Source of the DNA: Nocardia jiangxiensis NBRC 101359
GTDB taxonomy: Bacteria; Actinomycetota; Actinomycetes; Mycobacteriales; Mycobacteriaceae
Assembly (NCBI RefSeq): GCF_000308615.1
Contig: NZ_BAGB01000159.1
Span: forward strand, 1-58,770
DNA: 58,770 nucleotides
Direction of reading: 5' to 3'
In this document: positions 54,465-58,770 of the stretch, piece by piece
Layout of the letters: the number at the start of each line of letters is the position of its first letter
How positions within the stretch are numbered: position 1 is the stretch's first letter
Translations under genes and position numbers: made by a program
The notes under the pieces: model-generated
What the model was told of the DNA's origin: nothing
The model's input: the letters and a program-made list of their open reading frames with translations, nothing else
Database searches by the model: none

Positions 54465-55808
54465 ATGCGATCCTGGCTTCTTCGGATTGTCTCGGCGGTG
54501 TTCGTTGCTGCGGCGTCGGTGTCGCTGGTCGGGACTCCGGCTCTGGCGGGGCCGCCGCGGGCGGCCGCGCTCTCGTCGCTGGGTTCCGGATTCCTCTGGG
54601 GGGTTGCCAGTTCGGGATTCCAGTCCGAAGGTGGTGCGCCCGACAGTAATTGGACGCGTTATATCGCTCGGGATCGGGGATTGGAGCCGCTGGGGAATTC
54701 GGTCGACTTCGCCGATCGGTACCAGTCCGACATCGGGCTGGCCGCGGACATGGGGATGCGGGTTTTCCGTATCGGGATCGAGTGGGCCCGGCTGCAGCCC
54801 GCGCCCGGGGTGTGGGACCAGCGCGCCTTTCGTTTCTACGATTCGGTCGTCGACAGCATCGTGCGGGCCGGCATGCGGCCGATGATCACTCTGGACCACT
54901 GGGTGTACCCGGGCTGGGAAGCGAGCCGGGGCGGCTGGCGCAATCCGGGAATGGTCGGGGACTGGCTGGCCGATATGCGTGCCGTCGTCGATCGGTACTC
55001 CTCGCGGAATCCGTTGTGGGTCACCGTGAACGAGCCCGTTGCCTACATCCGAAACGAGGTTCGCGAGGGCGGCGCCGACGCCGACCGGATGCTGAGCGAG
55101 ATCGTCGATGTGCACAACGCGAGCTACGACTACATCCACAGCAAGCAGCCCGGCGCCCGGGTCACCGCCAACGTCGGATATGTCGCAGGTGCGGAGGACC
55201 AGGTCAACGGTGCGTTCGTCGACCGAATCGCCGCCCGGCTCGACTACGTGGGCGTGGACTACTACTTCGGCTTCGACCCGGCGCAGTCGCTGTACGGGGC
55301 GATCGGGCGGGCCACCGGTTCGGCGCTGCCGACCCTGCCGGGTCCGCGCATCTGGGAGATGCCGCTGCGCACCGAGGGGATCTACTATGCGCTGCAGCAC
55401 TATTCACGGCGCTTTCCGGGTAAGCCGCTGTACGTCGTGGAGAACGGCATGCCCACCGAGAACGGCCGGCCCCGCGGCGACGGCTACACCCGCAGCGACC
55501 ATCTGCGCGACACCGTCTACTGGCTGCAGCGCGCGAAGGCCGCCGGTACGAACCTGATCGGGTACAACTACTGGAGCCTCACCGACAACTACGAATGGGG
55601 CAGCTACACACCGAGATTCGGACTCTATACGGTCGATGTGCGCACCGACCCGTCGCTCACCCGCCGTCCCACCGACGGTGTGGGCGCCTATGCGCAGATC
55701 GTCGCCGCGGGTGGAGTCCCCGTCGGCTATCGACCCACCCGTGCTCCGGCTCTGTGCATTTTCGTCGACCCGCCGGCCAGCTGTCTCGACCCGGTCGTGG
55801 GGCCGTAG
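54465..55808 (+). CDS. Secreted family 1 glycoside hydrolase
   Basis: 447 residues with a Sec signal peptide (LLRIVSAVFVAAASVSLVGT, cleavage near PALA-GPP). The GH1 TIM barrel has acid/base Glu190 in WVTVNEPV and nucleophile Glu326 in YVVENGMP; GFLWGVASSGFQSEG and YNYWSLTDNYEWGSYTPRFG are conserved substrate-site segments. It would cleave beta-glucosides or related glycosides outside the cell. A single Cys pair near the C-terminus (CIFVDPPASC) may form a disulphide. Start: ATG 54465 (TTG 54462 is adjacent). Apparently monocistronic. Confidence 0.9.
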   Translation: MRSWLLRIVSAVFVAAASVSLVGTPALAGPPRAAALSSLGSGFLWGVASSGFQSEGGAPDSNWTRYIARDRGLEPLGNSVDFADRYQSDIGLAADMGMRVFRIGIEWARLQPAPGVWDQRAFRFYDSVVDSIVRAGMRPMITLDHWVYPGWEASRGGWRNPGMVGDWLADMRAVVDRYSSRNPLWVTVNEPVAYIRNEVREGGADADRMLSEIVDVHNASYDYIHSKQPGARVTANVGYVAGAEDQVNGAFVDRIAARLDYVGVDYYFGFDPAQSLYGAIGRATGSALPTLPGPRIWEMPLRTEGIYYALQHYSRRFPGKPLYVVENGMPTENGRPRGDGYTRSDHLRDTVYWLQRAKAAGTNLIGYNYWSLTDNYEWGSYTPRFGLYTVDVRTDPSLTRRPTDGVGAYAQIVAAGGVPVGYRPTRAPALCIFVDPPASCLDPVVGP

Positions 55809-56124
55809 ATCCGGAATCCACGGCGCGTGTGCCGCCGCTGCCGAATACAGCCTGCGCAGGAACGGATGTCGCGGCCGCAGCCAGGTACTTGTCGAGATCT
55901 ATGTCGTCGGGACACACGGCCTCATTCCCCTTGAACGCCAGTATGGCGCGGAGGTACGACGCGCTCCGTCCGAAGCGAGAATTCGTGCACGCCAACGGAA
56001 CTCACCGATTCGCGGTAAGAGGCGTTCCGTCAGACCAGGGCCCGGGCTGATCGCCACTCACGGAAACTCCGCGCGGCCGGTCGAGTTCGGACCCCGGATT
56101 CCCGGCCGGGCGAACCGCGACGGA
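55809..56124. other. Gap with a possible relic
   Basis: A minus-strand frame (55995 to about 55800) reads RAILAFKGNEAVCPDDIDLD, KYLAAAATSVPAQAVFGSGG with coding-like composition. It then runs into the antisense of the glycosidase. No ribosome site or domain; not called as a gene. Confidence 0.3.
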
Positions 56125-57045
56125 TCAGAGCGGCCCGGGCGCAGGAGAGTGGCGGGTGGGCTCTGCCGTCCGAGATTGCGTAGCTGCCCAGCTGGCGAGA
56201 AGTTTGAGCCGGTCTTCGGATGCGGTGGCGGGTTCGGCGGTGTAAGTGATCAGGTTGTGCACGGCTCGGCCGGACAGGGCTAGGTCGAGGGACTGGAAGG
56301 TCAGTTCCAGGTGGCCGACGTCGGGGTGCTGGAGCCGTTTGATGCCGTCGTGGCGGATCAGGACGTCGTGCGCGGCCCATAGGCCGCGGAACTCGGGGCT
56401 GAGGGTGCACAGCTCGCCGATTAGTCCGCGCAGTGCCCGGTCGCGGGGCTCGCGCCCGGCCTCGGCGCGCAGCAGGGCGGTGGTGGCATTGCCGGCGGCG
56501 TCCCAGTCGAGGAAGAAGTCATGTGCGCCGAGGTCGAGGAAGACGTAGCGGGCGATGTTGGGGCGGCCGCGCCGGTCGATGGTGGCGCTGTCGAACATCG
56601 GCGCGTGCAGGGCTCGGGCCAGGGGGTTGCTGGCGACGACGTCCGTGCGGCCGTTGCGTACGAACGCCGAGGACATCGTCATGGAGTCGAGCAGCCACTG
56701 GACCTGGGGCGGGATCTCGACGTCCCGGCGACGCGACGGCGTGCGACTCGCAGGCCGCGATGACTGGGCCAGGTCGAACAGGTAAGTGCGTTCGTCGTCG
56801 TCCAGTTGCAGGGCGCGAGCGACCGCGTCGAGGACGTCTTCGGACACGCCGCCGATGTGCCCCTTCTCCAGCCGCGTATACCACTCCGTGCTCACGCCGG
56901 CGAGGACGGCGACCTCCTCACGCCGCAGCCCGGCGACCCGGCGACGGGCGTTGGTCGGCAGCCCGGCCTGTGCCGGGGTGATCTTGGCGCGCCGGCTGGC
57001 AAGGAAGTGCCGGACTTCGCCGCGGTTTCCGGGCTGCTGGTCCAT
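56125..57045 (-). CDS. XRE-type regulator with MmyB-like ligand domain
   Basis: 306 residues from ATG 57045 (GTG 57054 also possible). The N-terminal HTH covers about 5-75 (RRVAGLRREEVAVLAGVSTE, WYTRLEKGHIGGVSEDVLDA), followed by the MmyB-like PAS-fold domain (about 105-270; FVRNGRTDVVASNPLARALH), which in this family may bind fatty acids. It is divergent from an aldo/keto reductase with a 158-bp gap, the usual arrangement for a regulator and its target. Confidence 0.9.
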   Translation of the reverse strand: MDQQPGNRGEVRHFLASRRAKITPAQAGLPTNARRRVAGLRREEVAVLAGVSTEWYTRLEKGHIGGVSEDVLDAVARALQLDDDERTYLFDLAQSSRPASRTPSRRRDVEIPPQVQWLLDSMTMSSAFVRNGRTDVVASNPLARALHAPMFDSATIDRRGRPNIARYVFLDLGAHDFFLDWDAAGNATTALLRAEAGREPRDRALRGLIGELCTLSPEFRGLWAAHDVLIRHDGIKRLQHPDVGHLELTFQSLDLALSGRAVHNLITYTAEPATASEDRLKLLASWAATQSRTAEPTRHSPAPGPL

Positions 57046-57203
57046 GTCGTTCACGGTAGCCGCTGGTTACGGCGTGAGGGGGGTTGAGCTCGTACCCCCT
57101 ATGAACGCGACCTTCTCCGGTGGCGGCCATCGCGGTCTGCTGGGGATCGAACATTGCGACACGATCCCGATGGTGATGGGAAATGAGACCGGAGGTAGGC
57201 GAC

Positions 57204-58157
57204 ATGACGAGCAAGACGCTGACAGCGCCCGCGGTGGCGCTGGGCACGTGGGCCTGGGGAGACAGCGGCGAGGTGGGAGACGGTTATTTCGGCAGTCAGC
57301 TGACCGAGTCCGGCCTGCGAGAGGTCGTCGAGAAGGCGCAATCGAACGGGTTCACCCTGTGGGACACCGCGGTGGTGTACGGCATGGGCCACTCGGAGAC
57401 GGTCCTCGCTCAGGCGCTGAAGGGCTACGCCCGCAGCGAGTACCAGCTGTCGACGAAGTTCACCCCGCAGGTCGCGGGCGACGGCGACGATCCGGTCGCG
57501 GACATGCTGGAGCAGAGCCTCGACCGAATGGGCACGGACTATGTGGATCTGTACTGGATCCACAACCCTGCCGACGTGGCCCGTTGGACGCCGCTTCTGA
57601 TACCGCTGCTGCGCAGCGGCAGGATCAAACATGTCGGCGTCTCGAACCACAACATGAAGGAGATCGCTCTCGCCGATCAGATCCTCGGCGAGGCGGGGTT
57701 CCGTGTGGAGGCGGTCCAGAACCACTACAGCCTGCTGTACCGGAGCTCTGAACGCGCGGGCATCCTCGAGCACTGCCGCCGGCACGACCTGCCGTTCTTT
57801 TCCTACATGGTCCTCGAGCAAGGGGCGCTGACCGGCAGGTACGGCCCGGCCCATCCGTTGCCGGGGGGCAGCAGCCGGGCGGCCGTGTACAACGGCATCC
57901 TGCCCCAGCTGCAGGCGCTGACGGACAGGATAGGAGCGATCGGCGAGGACCGAGGCGCGTCCGCCGCCGACGTCGCCACCGCCTGGGCCATCGCCAAGGG
58001 GACCACCCCGATCATCGGGGTCACGAAGGCGGGTTATATCGACGGGTTGGTCCGAGCTCGCGGCATCGAGCTCGCCGACGAGGAGATCGCGGAGCTGGAG
58101 GCTCTGGCGGATGCTGCGGACGTCGACACGCGCGGCAGCTGGGAGCACGACATGTAG
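57204..58157 (+). CDS. Aldo/keto reductase
   Basis: 317 residues; GGAGGTAGG precedes ATG 57204 (an ATG at 57183 is in frame but has no such site). Tetrad: Asp54, Tyr59 (LWDTAVVYGMG), Lys85 (LSTKFTP), His120 (YWIHNP). C-terminal cofactor site TTPIIGVTKAGYIDGLV. The N-terminus lacks the typical hairpin LG-x-SGL. Substrate unknown; control by the divergent MmyB-like regulator is likely. Confidence 0.9.
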   Translation: MTSKTLTAPAVALGTWAWGDSGEVGDGYFGSQLTESGLREVVEKAQSNGFTLWDTAVVYGMGHSETVLAQALKGYARSEYQLSTKFTPQVAGDGDDPVADMLEQSLDRMGTDYVDLYWIHNPADVARWTPLLIPLLRSGRIKHVGVSNHNMKEIALADQILGEAGFRVEAVQNHYSLLYRSSERAGILEHCRRHDLPFFSYMVLEQGALTGRYGPAHPLPGGSSRAAVYNGILPQLQALTDRIGAIGEDRGASAADVATAWAIAKGTTPIIGVTKAGYIDGLVRARGIELADEEIAELEALADAADVDTRGSWEHDM

Positions 58158-58303
58158 CAGTTGTCGGCGGATCGAAGGAGAGACCACGCGGGAAAGAGGT
58201 GAGATTCGTCCGCCGCATCTGACGGCCGAACTCGCTTCTGCTCGGTGGGGACTGTCTTGTGCCGGGGCCTGCCGTCCAGGCCTGGCCCTGGTGAAAACCC
58301 GGT

Positions 58304-58630
58304 TTACACGGAGACTTCGTGGACTGTGGCGTCGGCTCGCACATCGAGGATCGATAACAGCACCATCCGGCACACGGGCATGTGCGACATGTGCCCACGC
58401 ACAGTGATCACCGTGTGCGCTGCTGCGCGTCGGCATTCTTGGACCAGATCGGCGAACGCGGGAGGCAGTGTCGCATTCTGCGGTTCGGGCTCGTGGAATA
58501 CCGTTCCCAGTTCGTAGCCGAGCGAGCGGGCGGTCTCACGCAGCTTGTCTTCACTCGAACCAGGGGAGCCATCATCGAGTAGATCATCGCGGACGTAGCC
58601 GTAGGCGAGCGGCAATAGAGCAGTTGTCAT
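58304..58630 (-). CDS. Small resolvase-like hypothetical protein
   Basis: 108 residues from the ATG at 58630 (frame open to 58672). The fold pattern resembles the N-terminal catalytic domain of serine recombinases (LAYGYVRDDLLDDG, LRETARSLGYELGTVFHE, FADLVQECRRAAAHTVITVR), but the catalytic Ser and the DNA-binding tail are not recognisable. Such short proteins are common in Nocardia and their role is unknown. The 58673-58770 end holds no gene. Confidence 0.6.
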   Translation of the reverse strand: MTTALLPLAYGYVRDDLLDDGSPGSSEDKLRETARSLGYELGTVFHEPEPQNATLPPAFADLVQECRRAAAHTVITVRGHMSHMPVCRMVLLSILDVRADATVHEVSV

Positions 58631-58770
58631 GGTGATTCGGTTCCCATTGGGTCTGCTTTTCCTGTACGACAACCACCCTGCGCCGGAGGCAACAAACCCG
58701 CATCGGTGGGACTACCTATACCGCTACCTGAAAGTCGGGTGACGAGGGCGAGAAAGCGAACCCTTGCTCG

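Noticed and set aside
53904..55400. 498-codon minus-strand frame
   Set aside because: It is antisense to both a TetR gene and a glycoside hydrolase with clear motifs. Only the short stretch over the 54189-54464 gap looks coding-like, and it could not be assigned.
1..58770. CRISPR arrays, tRNA or rRNA genes
   Set aside because: I saw no regularly spaced direct repeats and no cloverleaf-like or rRNA-like sequence. A dedicated scan would be needed to exclude a tRNA completely.

Overview
The window is high-GC DNA from an actinomycete, most likely a mycolic-acid-containing genus such as Nocardia (or a close Rhodococcus/Mycobacterium relative). The evidence is a full-length carboxylic acid reductase close to the Nocardia enzyme, an AnsP-type permease, a cyclopropane/mycolic acid synthase-type methyltransferase, three cytochromes P450 with a 3Fe-4S ferredoxin system, and many TetR/MerR/MarR/HxlR regulators. 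No rRNA, tRNA or CRISPR array was recognised. The region reads as accessory chromosome: intact metabolic genes separated by truncated and chimeric gene relics and insertion-sequence debris.

Left part (0.5-15.6 kb): carboxylic acid reductase; an integrase relic; a secondary-alcohol/cytokinin-dehydrogenase-like flavoenzyme; IS110 and IS1182-like relics; then a compact plus-strand catabolic operon (7595-15330) encoding a thiolase-like protein with its DUF35 partner, an enoyl-CoA hydratase, an ADP-forming acyl-CoA synthetase, a fused double acyl-CoA dehydrogenase and a lipoprotein solute-binding protein. This looks like activation and beta-oxidation-like breakdown of an imported acid. Its promoter appears leaderless, with a palindrome over the -35 box. 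The transporter genes expected after the binding protein are missing and an IS3-type relic lies there instead.

Middle (15.6-36.4 kb): a serine hydrolase-merR pair with a perfect MerR operator, an asparagine-type permease, an ABCG-like exporter, a large HD/LuxR regulator with degenerate HD motifs, a P450-SnoaL pair divergent from a TetR gene, three DUF5994 paralogues, an alpha/beta hydrolase, a glutathione peroxidase and a catalase. Between them lie relics of Acr3, a SnoaL protein, TetR, a sugar enzyme, a GCS2-type ligase, an acyl-CoA dehydrogenase and an HpaB hydroxylase.

Right part (36.8-58.7 kb): a mycolic-acid-type methyltransferase; three aldo/keto reductases, each with a clear regulatory context; a MarR-quinone oxidoreductase pair around a striking triple palindrome; a catabolic fragment (LLM/Baeyer-Villiger chimera, glyoxalase-fold protein, EthD-like protein); and a co-directional minus-strand block (52252 to 46770) of GNAT acetyltransferase, an unusual P450, a 23-residue peptide gene with a strong Shine-Dalgarno, ferredoxin, ferredoxin reductase and a second P450. 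The P450-minipeptide pair (50321-51566) is the best candidate for an undescribed system: it resembles a minimal P450-modified ribosomal peptide (RiPP) locus. The window ends with a frameshifted secreted lipase and its TetR regulator, a secreted family 1 glycoside hydrolase, a MmyB-like regulator divergent from an aldo/keto reductase, and a small resolvase-like protein.
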